Shown here: positions 17,047 through 25,040 of the stretch, one piece after another
How positions within the stretch are numbered: the first letter of the stretch is position 1
How the letters are laid out: each line of letters opens with the position of its first letter
Assembly (NCBI RefSeq): GCF_032250955.1
Contig: NZ_JAVVES010000002.1
Span: forward strand, 11,298 to 75,297
Source: Sulfuriflexus sp032250955
Lineage (GTDB): Bacteria > Pseudomonadota > Gammaproteobacteria > AKS1
Length of the DNA stretch: 64,000 nt
Direction: 5' to 3'
Program-made: the position numbers and the translations under genes
Notes under the pieces: model-generated
What the model was told of the DNA's origin: nothing
The model's database searches: none
What the model saw: the letters and a program-made list of their open reading frames with translations, nothing else

Positions 17047-17667
17047 TTACGGTGGCGCCGGTAATACAGTTCCCAGATCCTCACCCGTGCGTGTTGTTTC
17101 AAACGGTGGCATTGTGATCGCCACATTATCAAGCCCAAGAATACCTGGCACGATAAATCGATACTGCACCCCGCTGGTACTCACTTTCACAACCGGAATT
17201 GTCTGTGCCAGACCCGAAAACCCGGCATCGGAACATGAGTAACTGATCTTCACGTTGGCACCGACCGATGTCTCTATCAAAGGCTGTTGCCGACGCATCT
17301 GTTCAACGATACTGCAGGCTGCATTATCTATCGTATATGGCTCGGCGAACTCGCAATCGCCGGCCACATTTACATCTTCAAGCGGATTGAACTCCGTGGA
17401 AGCGCTGTCACAGACAAGTGGGCCACCGGCACAGGCCACCCCTTCCGAGGTGCCGTAAATATCACACGCAGGGTCATTGACGATGGCATAGCGCGCGCCG
17501 ACACGGGTGGCCTCGACAACACGCGACCAGTTGAAAATCACGAGGGAAAATTCGATGATACCAAAGACCAGCGCCAGGAACAGTGAAATGACAATGGCCA
17601 TCTCGACCATAGTCGCCCCCCTATGCTTCCTCTTCAGGGCCAGGTGGAATGTCCGATTATTCGCCAA
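17047..17667 (-). CDS. TadE-like minor pilin / pseudopilin (second copy)
   Basis: A 206-residue TadE-domain protein. A short basic leader ends in HRG, followed by the processed-type helix ATMVEMAIVISLFLALVFG with glutamate at +5 relative to the presumed cleavage after Gly. The rest is periplasmic with several cysteines (ACDIYG, ACAGG, CDSAS, DCEF, ACSIV, YSCSD) that may form disulfides. Start is TTG at 17667, preceded by GAGGAA seven bases upstream and overlapping the tadE stop by 11 bp; the ORF upstream of that point is inside tadE. It may correspond to TadF, but I cannot tell. Confidence 0.75.
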   Translation of the reverse strand: MANNRTFHLALKRKHRGATMVEMAIVISLFLALVFGIIEFSLVIFNWSRVVEATRVGARYAIVNDPACDIYGTSEGVACAGGPLVCDSASTEFNPLEDVNVAGDCEFAEPYTIDNAACSIVEQMRRQQPLIETSVGANVKISYSCSDAGFSGLAQTIPVVKVSTSGVQYRFIVPGILGLDNVAITMPPFETTRTGEDLGTVLPAPP

Positions 17668-18145
17668 TGTAACGTTCCTCGGTTCTCGCCGTAAGTGTAA
17701 TGAGGTCCAGATTGATAAACGGGATAATGGAGCCGCCAAATATCGAATCAAATTCAGACTGGGCCACGATGTTTATCACGCAGGCATTTTTCGTATTACC
17801 ACTATAGGAAAATTGTCTGGGTAACACCTCGAAGGTAGTGACTGTTATCGCATTCAGCAGTTCCGTACCCCCGGAAGCAGTCTGGCCGGTCTTAACAAGG
17901 TTTTCTGCACGATCACGAAAAGCAGCCCAGTTTGCACCCTCAGTACAGTCAGGATTCACAACCTCACCATTGGCCCGGGCCATGTAACGCGTACCCGTTA
18001 CGACTGCTTTTGTCAGCGTATTCCACTGGAACAGGGCCCTGCCCAGTTCCGTGATACCGAACACAAGCATTACGAGCAATGTAACGATAAGGGCGAATTC
18101 GACCATCGCCGCCCCCGCACTAAATTTTGCTGGCTGTTTATTCAT
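17657..18145 (-). CDS. tadE: TadE-like pseudopilin
   Basis: A 162-residue TadE-domain protein. The leader MNKQPAKFSAG is followed by the hydrophobic helix AAMVEFALIVTLLVMLVFG, with E at +5 after the likely prepilin-peptidase cleavage at glycine. Two cysteines (DCTEG and NACVIN) sit in the periplasmic part. TadE-type pseudopilins help assemble or adhere Flp pili. Its ATG overlaps the tadG stop by 8 bp (ATGAATAA), and its own stop overlaps the next pseudopilin start, so the three are translationally coupled. Confidence 0.88.
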   Translation of the reverse strand: MNKQPAKFSAGAAMVEFALIVTLLVMLVFGITELGRALFQWNTLTKAVVTGTRYMARANGEVVNPDCTEGANWAAFRDRAENLVKTGQTASGGTELLNAITVTTFEVLPRQFSYSGNTKNACVINIVAQSEFDSIFGGSIIPFINLDLITLTARTEERYIGE

Positions 18146-19727
18146 AGAGCTGGATCACCACCCGCACATCACCGGTGTCCTCGGTCAGGCCGATAAACTC
18201 ACTGTATAATTCAAATTTATCCGGGCTGGGACCGGGATCCTCGGCATGCTGCGTCATGAAAAATTCGAGGAAGCGTCCATTCAAGCTGCTAACTTCCAGA
18301 TCGTTGATGTTGCCATGCAGGTTCAATAATTCACAATCCAGGGCCGCTACATGCATGACGCGTCGTTTCACATTAGTCGTAACGCCCTCGGTCTTATCCG
18401 AAGGGAAGATCGGCGGTGTAAGTGGATAAGCCACGGTGGGATATATGTTATTAGTTACCTGATAGTTATCGCAGGTTGTATCGCCGTCCGGGCAATAGAA
18501 ATGGGCCGGAACTGGTTCGCCATGACACAGCGTCGGCCGGTAATCCTTGTCGTTGGGGTCACAATTGTAGGCGATGCCCAGATCATCCCGGTTATTCGCG
18601 TATGGACCCGGCCCCGGTGCGGGTTCAAAAACCCGGTCAGCCGGGAATTCAGTGTTACTACCCGGCGTCGCAACGGGTGCCCCATTATCACCAATCAAAC
18701 CAAGCTCCCACTGGTAGGTTCGATGGCGCGACCAGGTCTCGTAACCCGCCGGGCGTACCGCCAGTGCTGCATGGTATCGATTCCAGTATCCGACGCGATC
18801 CCAGATGCCACTACCAATACGAGGTGCATCGTCACCGGCAAGAATCGCGGCAAGAATGTCATTATCACGTGGATAGTTAATTACGTTTGGTGCCGGCGGG
18901 TACTCCGCGGCCGTAAACTTGCCTTCGTACAGGTCGAAACGCGTGTTGAAACCACGCCGTGACGGCTGGGCCTTTTGCCCTGGTGCCGAGGTAATTTTCG
19001 GCGGGTCGCAACTCTCCTCTACCGCACCGGCAAGAAACTCTGCCAGGTCCGGCGCACCTTTCGAACCCGCCGGGATCAGGAAGGCAAAATTCCCTGGTAC
19101 CCATGAACTACCCTTATCACCGTGCTGACGCAGGCGCACCATTTCACCCGGTTGCATCGGCCAGGTGCTCTCGTCGGTACTATTAAAGTTAGTGACGTCA
19201 TCGAAACACATGAGAAAAGGTGGCTTGATACAGACGACGGTTTGCCGCCCCGCCAGTGCGCGTGCCGCAAGACCTTGCTCAAGAGGTGTTGTCTCACCAA
19301 GAAGCTGTAAGACCGGAAGAAAGAACAACTGGATCCCCTCGCCGGGTCCTGTCAGGTCGATTGTGATATCGACAAAACGGGCATCACCATCATTCGTAGC
19401 CAGTACCTTGACAGGATCGATACTTGAATAGAAGGTGTATTGACCATCCTGCAGGTCATCATCTGCTGTAAATTGCCCCAGGAAGATACCCCTATCAACG
19501 AGTAGCTCCCTGGAGGCCTGTCGCGCACGCAAGCGAGCATCTGTGCCACTGTCCAGTTCAGCCGCGGCGGCAGTGGCCGCCGCGTCCACCGCATTTTGAA
19601 CTTCAGTGCGCAATACAAACAGGCGTCCCAAATCCAGCGCCAGCGCAGCGATACCGACCAGAACCACGATAAAAATCGCCGTCATGACCAGGGTTGCCCC
19701 CTGCTGTTTTCTTGAATATCCGTTCAT
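18138..19727 (-). CDS. tadG: TadG-like protein (Tad_N domain)
   Basis: A 529-residue protein with one N-terminal membrane segment, in the Tad_N/TadG family. After a short basic leader MNGYSRKQQG comes ATLVMTAIFIVVLVGIAALAL and the family's DLGRLFVLRTEVQNAVDAAATAAA helix. The helix has M rather than E at +5 after the glycine. The large periplasmic remainder is rich in D, P, Y and C and shows no von Willebrand domain I can recognise. Likely function: pilus-associated surface or assembly factor. It follows a small lipoprotein gene by 37 bp and overlaps tadE. Confidence 0.85.
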   Translation of the reverse strand: MNGYSRKQQGATLVMTAIFIVVLVGIAALALDLGRLFVLRTEVQNAVDAAATAAAAELDSGTDARLRARQASRELLVDRGIFLGQFTADDDLQDGQYTFYSSIDPVKVLATNDGDARFVDITIDLTGPGEGIQLFFLPVLQLLGETTPLEQGLAARALAGRQTVVCIKPPFLMCFDDVTNFNSTDESTWPMQPGEMVRLRQHGDKGSSWVPGNFAFLIPAGSKGAPDLAEFLAGAVEESCDPPKITSAPGQKAQPSRRGFNTRFDLYEGKFTAAEYPPAPNVINYPRDNDILAAILAGDDAPRIGSGIWDRVGYWNRYHAALAVRPAGYETWSRHRTYQWELGLIGDNGAPVATPGSNTEFPADRVFEPAPGPGPYANNRDDLGIAYNCDPNDKDYRPTLCHGEPVPAHFYCPDGDTTCDNYQVTNNIYPTVAYPLTPPIFPSDKTEGVTTNVKRRVMHVAALDCELLNLHGNINDLEVSSLNGRFLEFFMTQHAEDPGPSPDKFELYSEFIGLTEDTGDVRVVIQLYE

Positions 19728-19764
19728 AGCCCACCCCTACCCGAACTAAGACATCTTTACTTCA

Positions 19765-20043
19765 TTAATTAGATGAAGAAGTCATGTCTGTTATCAACCG
19801 TTCATTATCAACCTTGCCATCATCCTTGCGGTATTGTTCCAGGGAATTCTCGACCTTTTGCCCACCCAGTGTTGCTGGTGGCAGGTCTTCCTGCCCGGCC
19901 TTAGGATCGATCACCTGCTGAGCGATATTGGTTCGCACGGCATTACCAAAATCCTCGCTCAGGGTCGGCTGATGAACCTGACTGCAACCTGTCAGGTACA
20001 CAGACAGAATGACCGGAACCGCTGTTATATATCTAATGTCCAT
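19765..20043 (-). CDS. Small CpaD/RcpB-like lipoprotein of the Tad locus
   Basis: A 92-residue lipoprotein: hydrophobic leader ending in the lipobox YLTGC, then a short hydrophilic mature part of about 73 residues. The motif DFGNAVRTNIAQQVIDPKAG resembles the C-terminal NFGCA..NLA..VADP signature I remember from CpaD pilus proteins, which are more than twice as long. It lies directly after the secretin gene (12 bp), where rcpB/cpaD normally sits. I infer a minimal CpaD/RcpB equivalent that helps stabilise the secretin at the outer membrane. Confidence 0.72.
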   Translation of the reverse strand: MDIRYITAVPVILSVYLTGCSQVHQPTLSEDFGNAVRTNIAQQVIDPKAGQEDLPPATLGGQKVENSLEQYRKDDGKVDNERLITDMTSSSN

Positions 20044-20055
20044 GATCTAATCCCC

Positions 20056-21489
20056 TCAGAGTTGATGACCGTGAGCACCGTCAATGCCCGCTGGTGTCTG
20101 TGATTCAGTACTGGTATTTCCTGTCGGCACCTGACCTTCGAGACGACCGTCAAGATACTGATCCTTGCTGCTCGGCGGGATGAAGCCATCTGTCGGCAAT
20201 ACCAGTCGACCCGGTGGTACCGGCTTGACCAGACGAGGAGTCACCAGAACAACCAGCTCTGTTTCATGGCGCTGGAAGTCTGTACTGCGGAACAGTGCCC
20301 CGAGTACCGGAAGTGAACCCAGACCGGGGAATTTGTCGACGGCATTATTGATGTCATTTTGCAGTAATCCCGCAATAGCGAAACTTTGTCCATCCGCCAT
20401 CTCTACCGTCGTGGCTGTCCGACGTGTGGTAATCCCTGGCACAGCGGTACCCGCGACTGATGTTCCGGTCGAGGTATCAATTGCCGATACCTCGGTATTC
20501 AGCTTCAGGTTGATCTTCTTGTTGCTTAATACCGTTGGTGTAAACTTCAAGCCGACACCAAATTCCTTAAACTCAACCGTAATACCCGCCGTACCGCCTG
20601 CACCACCACTTCCTGTCTGCGCCACTGGTACCGGGAATTCTCCACCGGCGAGGAAACTTGCTTCATGTCCAGACAGTGCAACAATATTTGGCTCCGCTAA
20701 AGTATTTGCCAGACCCTGTTCTTCCAGCGCCTGCAGCGTCAGGCCGAGCGATGAAAAGATCCCCGTCTCGGTCAGGCTGAATGTACCGAAGGAATTAGTC
20801 AGGGCCGTGCCGGTAATCAGGCTGAGAACACTCAGGTCCTTGGTGCCACCACCGGTACCCTTGATATTGGTCTGTATGCCAAGGTCCTTCAACGACGAAC
20901 GCGAGACCTCGGAGATCCGTGCCTCGAGCATGACCTGCTGGCCACCCCCTACCTGCATGAGGTTGAGCACATTTTTACCCGGTGCAAAACTTCTCGTAAT
21001 GGCCAGGGCGGTATCCATTGCCAGGGCATTCGAGGCCTGCCCTGCCAGCATCACCGAATCATTGGAACTACGCACCTCGATGCTATCTTGCTCAGGTAAG
21101 ACCTCATGAATCTTGCGCTTGATAGCCACGATGTCATAACCAACGACGATGTCCATTAGCGCAATCAACTGCTTATTCTTGTTCCGAAAAGCCAGATTGG
21201 TCCGTCCCGGCGCCTTGCCCAGCACTAGCACCTGTTGTGATGACAGGAGCTTCACATCTGCAATATCAGGGTTACCTATAAAGACTTCCTTGAGTCGTTG
21301 CGGCGAATAAATGATCTCCGATTTGCCGACAGCAAGCTCGAGTTCGCTTGATGCAACACCCTCGCCAAGTTCGAGCCTGTATTGTTCCAGCGCGAATGCC
21401 TGAGGCGAGGCCCAGAACATGGCAAGCGCCACAAGCCAGATCCCTTTTTTAACAAGATCCGTATAGCTTCTTCTCATATGCCTAGTCAT
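20056..21489 (-). CDS. rcpA: Tad pilus secretin RcpA/CpaC
   Basis: A 477-residue outer-membrane secretin forming the pilus exit channel. A signal peptide ends around SPQAFA; the N-terminal pilus-assembly domain (GKSEIIYSPQRLKEVFIGNPDIADV) and a BON-like segment follow; the C-terminal secretin domain contains PVPVAQTGSGGAGG, VEFKEFGVGLKFTPTV and the closing ELVVLVTPRLVKP. Start is ATG 21489 because AAGGGAG lies six bases upstream; ATG 21495 would abut the ribosome site, and the ORF beyond that runs into cpaB. It lies 16 bp after cpaB, the standard order. Confidence 0.93.
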   Translation of the reverse strand: MTRHMRRSYTDLVKKGIWLVALAMFWASPQAFALEQYRLELGEGVASSELELAVGKSEIIYSPQRLKEVFIGNPDIADVKLLSSQQVLVLGKAPGRTNLAFRNKNKQLIALMDIVVGYDIVAIKRKIHEVLPEQDSIEVRSSNDSVMLAGQASNALAMDTALAITRSFAPGKNVLNLMQVGGGQQVMLEARISEVSRSSLKDLGIQTNIKGTGGGTKDLSVLSLITGTALTNSFGTFSLTETGIFSSLGLTLQALEEQGLANTLAEPNIVALSGHEASFLAGGEFPVPVAQTGSGGAGGTAGITVEFKEFGVGLKFTPTVLSNKKINLKLNTEVSAIDTSTGTSVAGTAVPGITTRRTATTVEMADGQSFAIAGLLQNDINNAVDKFPGLGSLPVLGALFRSTDFQRHETELVVLVTPRLVKPVPPGRLVLPTDGFIPPSSKDQYLDGRLEGQVPTGNTSTESQTPAGIDGAHGHQL

Positions 21490-21505
21490 GTTCATCTCCC
21501 TTACA

Positions 21506-22384
21506 TCAATTCGCTGTTTTAGCCGCACCACCCGAAGCTGCCGGGGTCTTTATATCGTCTACCTTGTACTGGGTGATACTCAGTCCGCGGATAACATTCA
21601 CATTGCTGCGCCTATTAGCTTGTTGGACAACATTGCCCGTTTTGGTTTTCCTGACTACCGGCGTAAAGGTTTTTAGCGAGGACAATGTAATCTGACTATC
21701 CGGGGCAACAGAGACATCGCCTTCATTCCTGAGCATCAGGTTGAGATCACCAACGCTCTGGGCAAGGGTTAACTTCTTGCCCTCCTCCGGCATCACCAAC
21801 AAGGTCACCGCATTCACAACTTTCGGGGTATCCTCTTTTTCCGAGCTTAGCTGGTCAACGCCAAGTACCATGATGTTCTGCAACAATGTCCGGGTCACGG
21901 GGTGCTTGTCCTTCCTGCCGGCGCTACTGGTCAACATGACATCGACTCGGTCGCCGGGAAGTACGAAACCAGCCACACCGCGCACTTCGTTTACGGCTAT
22001 GGTAACCGCACGTTTCTCGGCCGGGATCCTCGGGGTGAGACCACCACGGGCGCCGTGTGTGGAAAGCTTGTATTGAATAACTGCTTCGCCCTTGCGTATC
22101 TCTTTGACGGCGACCGGAGCGTCATCGCCGAGAACCGCCGCCAGCTCCCCAAAATATCCTTCAGGCAGACTTGAGGCTGGCCAGTCCACCGTTTTTAACA
22201 TCAGTTTGTCCAGACGCGTGCCAACATCGATATCGTTGGCCGCCACCACTACCTGTCTGGTCTCAAGCGGTATCATCGCCGCCCCGTCATCTGTTTTTCG
22301 CGTCAATTGGGTATTAACCAGGTATACCGCTACCACACCCATAATTAACGCGACAGCTAACATTATCAGCGCCCGCATTTGCAT
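21506..22384 (-). CDS. cpaB: Flp pilus assembly protein CpaB/RcpC
   Basis: A 292-residue periplasmic protein with one N-terminal membrane helix (MRALIMLAVALIMGVVAVYLV), then a SAF domain (VVAANDIDVGTRLDKLMLKTVDWP) and the RcpC/CpaB domain with RAVTIAVNEVRGVAGFVLPGDRVDVML. CpaB proteins help the secretin function and may bind peptidoglycan. A GAGGGGGG sequence precedes the ATG. It is followed by rcpA and preceded, 35 bp away, by the AAA+ ATPase gene. Confidence 0.93.
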   Translation of the reverse strand: MQMRALIMLAVALIMGVVAVYLVNTQLTRKTDDGAAMIPLETRQVVVAANDIDVGTRLDKLMLKTVDWPASSLPEGYFGELAAVLGDDAPVAVKEIRKGEAVIQYKLSTHGARGGLTPRIPAEKRAVTIAVNEVRGVAGFVLPGDRVDVMLTSSAGRKDKHPVTRTLLQNIMVLGVDQLSSEKEDTPKVVNAVTLLVMPEEGKKLTLAQSVGDLNLMLRNEGDVSVAPDSQITLSSLKTFTPVVRKTKTGNVVQQANRRSNVNVIRGLSITQYKVDDIKTPAASGGAAKTAN

Positions 22385-22419
22385 GATGTCCCCCCCTCAG
22401 TAGATGGATTATGTTTGAT

Positions 22420-23826
22420 TCAGTTATCACTCGTTACGAAATATGCTTCCCATGCCATGGCAAGCAGTTCCTTGCTCAAGCGTGGCCCTTCTCCCTCAAA
22501 CAGGGAAAAATCGATCACCTTGTTAATTAAATCTCTCGGGTGGCATGCCGCCATGGGTTTACTGGCAGGCCGATAATATTCATGGATAAGAAAGTCCACC
22601 ATGTCTGCGTTGTATTCAATATTGTCGGCCAGACAATATTGCTCAAAGATGCTGTGAAACTCCTGTTCAGTCACATAATCAATATGGATCTTGTAACCGA
22701 GGCGTCGCAGGAATGCCTCGTCGGCCAGCTCCTCAGGACGAATGTTCGTCGCAAATACCGGGATCAGGTCAAACGGTATCTGGAACTTGCTGCCGGTATG
22801 GAGTCCGAGGTAATCAACTTCGTTTTCAAGTGGCACAATCCAGCGATTCAACAGGGTCTTGGGCTGCACTATCTGCCTCCCCAGGTCATCGATCAGGAAA
22901 ATGCCGCCATTTGCCTTCATCTGCAACGGTGCCTCATAAAAGCCTATATCCGGCTGATACTGCAGGTCGATCATATCCAGGGTCAGTTCACTGCCGGAAA
23001 TGATTACCGGTCGATGACAGATAACCCAGCGCGCATCCACGTCTGGCACCGGGTGTCTGTGCAGGTCAGGGCTTACGACGGGATTGTCCTTCAGGTTTTC
23101 TCCCACCACCTTGTGATTCAGCGGGTCATAAACGCGGATGATCTGGCCGTCCACAATCACTGCATAGGGAATAGCGATATTACCCTGCAGCATCTTGAGC
23201 ATCTGCGTGGCGAGAAATGTCTTTCCGGTACCCGGCGCACCATACATAAATAGTGTACCGCCACTGTTAAAGGCGGCACCAATCTGGGTGAGCACATTCT
23301 CATTAACAACAATATCGGCGTAAACCTTTTGCACATCGTCACGACTGGCAATTTGTCGACGTACTGACTGCGCCATGACCTGCTTGCTGTAGTTTTCAAG
23401 TGTCACCGGCAGCGGTCCGCAATAACTGCTCTCATCCAGATAGTTGCGTGCCCGCTCGCGTCCGCGATCCGTGAGCAGCAACTGCATAATGCCGCTAACC
23501 CCCGAGCCACCTTGAGCCCCGCGTGTCTCTACCAGCGCTTCATCGCGGAGAAAATGGGTCGGTTCTTCGATTAGTGACAGGGGAAGTGCCATTTTGCTCG
23601 CGAGTTCGTCACTGCGCATGGTGCCGCCGACGAGCAGGTGTTTGAGGAGTAACTTGGTTATCAGGTCGAAGGGGATGCCGAGGGCTTGCAGGGTTTGCGG
23701 AACAGTCGGATATTGCACCTGTGGTGCCGGTTTGCCATATAAATCAATTTTTTTATGACGGAATGATGAAAATAGCTCTGCTGTTATGCGCTGGCCTGAT
23801 TCCTCCGTGAAGATATTCTTCATCAC
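22420..23826 (-). CDS. AAA+ ATPase of the Tad locus
   Basis: A 468-residue cytoplasmic protein. Residues 40-135 look like a winged-helix or helical region (TKLLLKHLLVGGTMRSDEL; LTDRGRERARNYL). The AAA domain starts near 175, with Walker A GAPGTGKT (196-203), a Walker B-like GGIFLIDDLGRQ and a sensor/arginine region (PVFATNIRPEELADEAFLRRLGYKI). It is not TadA, TadZ or a sigma-54 activator; I know similar unassigned ATPases only from the context of pilus/secretion loci. It lies between flp and cpaB in the same direction, where tadV often sits, and probably assists or regulates pilus assembly. Confidence 0.8.
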   Translation of the reverse strand: MMKNIFTEESGQRITAELFSSFRHKKIDLYGKPAPQVQYPTVPQTLQALGIPFDLITKLLLKHLLVGGTMRSDELASKMALPLSLIEEPTHFLRDEALVETRGAQGGSGVSGIMQLLLTDRGRERARNYLDESSYCGPLPVTLENYSKQVMAQSVRRQIASRDDVQKVYADIVVNENVLTQIGAAFNSGGTLFMYGAPGTGKTFLATQMLKMLQGNIAIPYAVIVDGQIIRVYDPLNHKVVGENLKDNPVVSPDLHRHPVPDVDARWVICHRPVIISGSELTLDMIDLQYQPDIGFYEAPLQMKANGGIFLIDDLGRQIVQPKTLLNRWIVPLENEVDYLGLHTGSKFQIPFDLIPVFATNIRPEELADEAFLRRLGYKIHIDYVTEQEFHSIFEQYCLADNIEYNADMVDFLIHEYYRPASKPMAACHPRDLINKVIDFSLFEGEGPRLSKELLAMAWEAYFVTSDN

Positions 23827-24043
23827 AATTTTTTCGCCTGTTTTTTTACTTATATCAACGGTCTACTGCCAGTCTCATGCAACTGCGCGGTAAGGTGTAT
23901 GCAGCCTCCTGATTACAAACTCCGACGCGTTAACTGTCGCCGCCTATTACAATATCATTCAGAAATATCTTCTACGCCCCCCAGACATTTACTTACCTGG
24001 ACGGGACATAGAAGGCCTGCTACCTAATTACCAGCTGGTGGTG

Positions 24044-24229
24044 CTACGGTGCTACTACGCCCGCAGCAGCCAGTTGATTCGATACTGCTGTGAATGCGGC
24101 GTTAATCTGCTGACCCAGAACGCCAATAATGACGATCGCAACAACAGAAATCAGCGCGACAAGAATGGCGTATTCGACCATGCTTGCACCTGACTCTTCC
24201 TTCATAAACCGGTTAAAATGCTTTTTCAT
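24044..24229 (-). CDS. flp: Flp-type major pilin
   Basis: A 61-residue Flp prepilin. The leader MKKHFNRFMKEESG is followed by ASMVEYAILVALISVVAIVII: cleavage after G14 puts E at +5 and Y at +6, the Flp signature. The short hydrophilic tail is normal for this pilin type. ATG 24229 is preceded by GGTGGAGGAA at proper spacing; a longer ORF start at 24262 is unlikely. It is the first gene of the Tad locus, with 217 bp before the ATPase gene. I found no convincing promoter in 24230-24445. Confidence 0.93.
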   Translation of the reverse strand: MKKHFNRFMKEESGASMVEYAILVALISVVAIVIIGVLGQQINAAFTAVSNQLAAAGVVAP

Positions 24230-24445
24230 TGCTGAAGTTCCTCCACCTTGGTTATCCCCCACAACTTCGGAATAGCTGCTTCGGGTAAGTCAATAAACTA
24301 ATCCCTACTTCAAACTCAAGGTATCACAGATAATTGAAAAGCGGATATACGTATTATCACTATCCAGTATCAACAGGGCGTTTACTGGAATTTAGTAGAA
24401 TACTGTTATGGGGTGATAGCTGGCAATTAGTCCTTTCGTACACAC

Positions 24446-24970
24446 TCAGTTGACGCTTTGCAGGCGTGCCTGCCAGTAACTGGCATGCTGCGGGTTTTCG
24501 GAACCGAACCAGCCATGCCGGTAGGCACGGATGAGGAAACGTTGTGCCAGGGGGTTGCCCAGGTGGGCGGAACGGCGCAGCCAGATACGGGCCTTGGCGG
24601 GATCGTTTTGTCCTCCCTTCCCGTAGCTGCCCAGGTAGCTCAGGCCAAGCAAAAAACCGGCATCATGGCTGCCCTGATGTGCGGCACGTGTCAGCCAGGT
24701 ACGGGCCTGCTGAATATCGCGTGTCACGCCTCTGCCCTCGCTATACATGATACCGAGCAGGGTCTGGGCATCGGTATTGCCATGCTGGGCCAGCGCCTCA
24801 AAACCCTCTCGCGCGGCCTGGTAACGCCCGGCATCAAGCGCAGCCACGGCATCCTCGATAGCCTCCGCGGCGCGGGCCTGCGCGTTGAACAACAGTAACG
24901 CAACCGTGAACATAACGAGCAGAGCCGCCAGCCGGCGGCAGAGGAAATGAATGGTGGGCAATAGGTTCAT
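24446..24970 (-). CDS. Secreted Sel1-repeat protein
   Basis: A 174-residue protein with an N-terminal hydrophobic signal (LAALLVMFTVALLLFNAQARA). Four to five Sel1-like repeats of about 36 residues follow, e.g. HGNTDAQTLLGIMYSEGRGV and GSHDAGFLLGLSYLGSYGKG. Sel1 repeats form alpha-solenoids for protein-protein contacts, often in the periplasm. ATG 24970 is preceded by AGGTG; the ORF beyond it is probably non-coding leader. It is divergent from another Sel1 gene (71 bp apart) and lies just upstream of flp, with no clear functional link. Confidence 0.8.
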   Translation of the reverse strand: MNLLPTIHFLCRRLAALLVMFTVALLLFNAQARAAEAIEDAVAALDAGRYQAAREGFEALAQHGNTDAQTLLGIMYSEGRGVTRDIQQARTWLTRAAHQGSHDAGFLLGLSYLGSYGKGGQNDPAKARIWLRRSAHLGNPLAQRFLIRAYRHGWFGSENPQHASYWQARLQSVN

Positions 24971-25040
24971 CTTCACCTGTCTGGCAGAATCCGTTACCTT
25001 GTAGTCTTTATAACGGCCGTGACCAAGGATTTTCCAGCCC

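Noticed and set aside
20165..21109. A 314-codon plus-strand frame opposite the secretin gene
   Set aside because: Low-complexity Ser/Pro/Thr translation and complete overlap with rcpA, whose motifs are unambiguous.
24230..24445. Promoter boxes upstream of flp
   Set aside because: Candidate -35/-10 and -24/-12 pairs had wrong spacing or poor matches, so no promoter is claimed.
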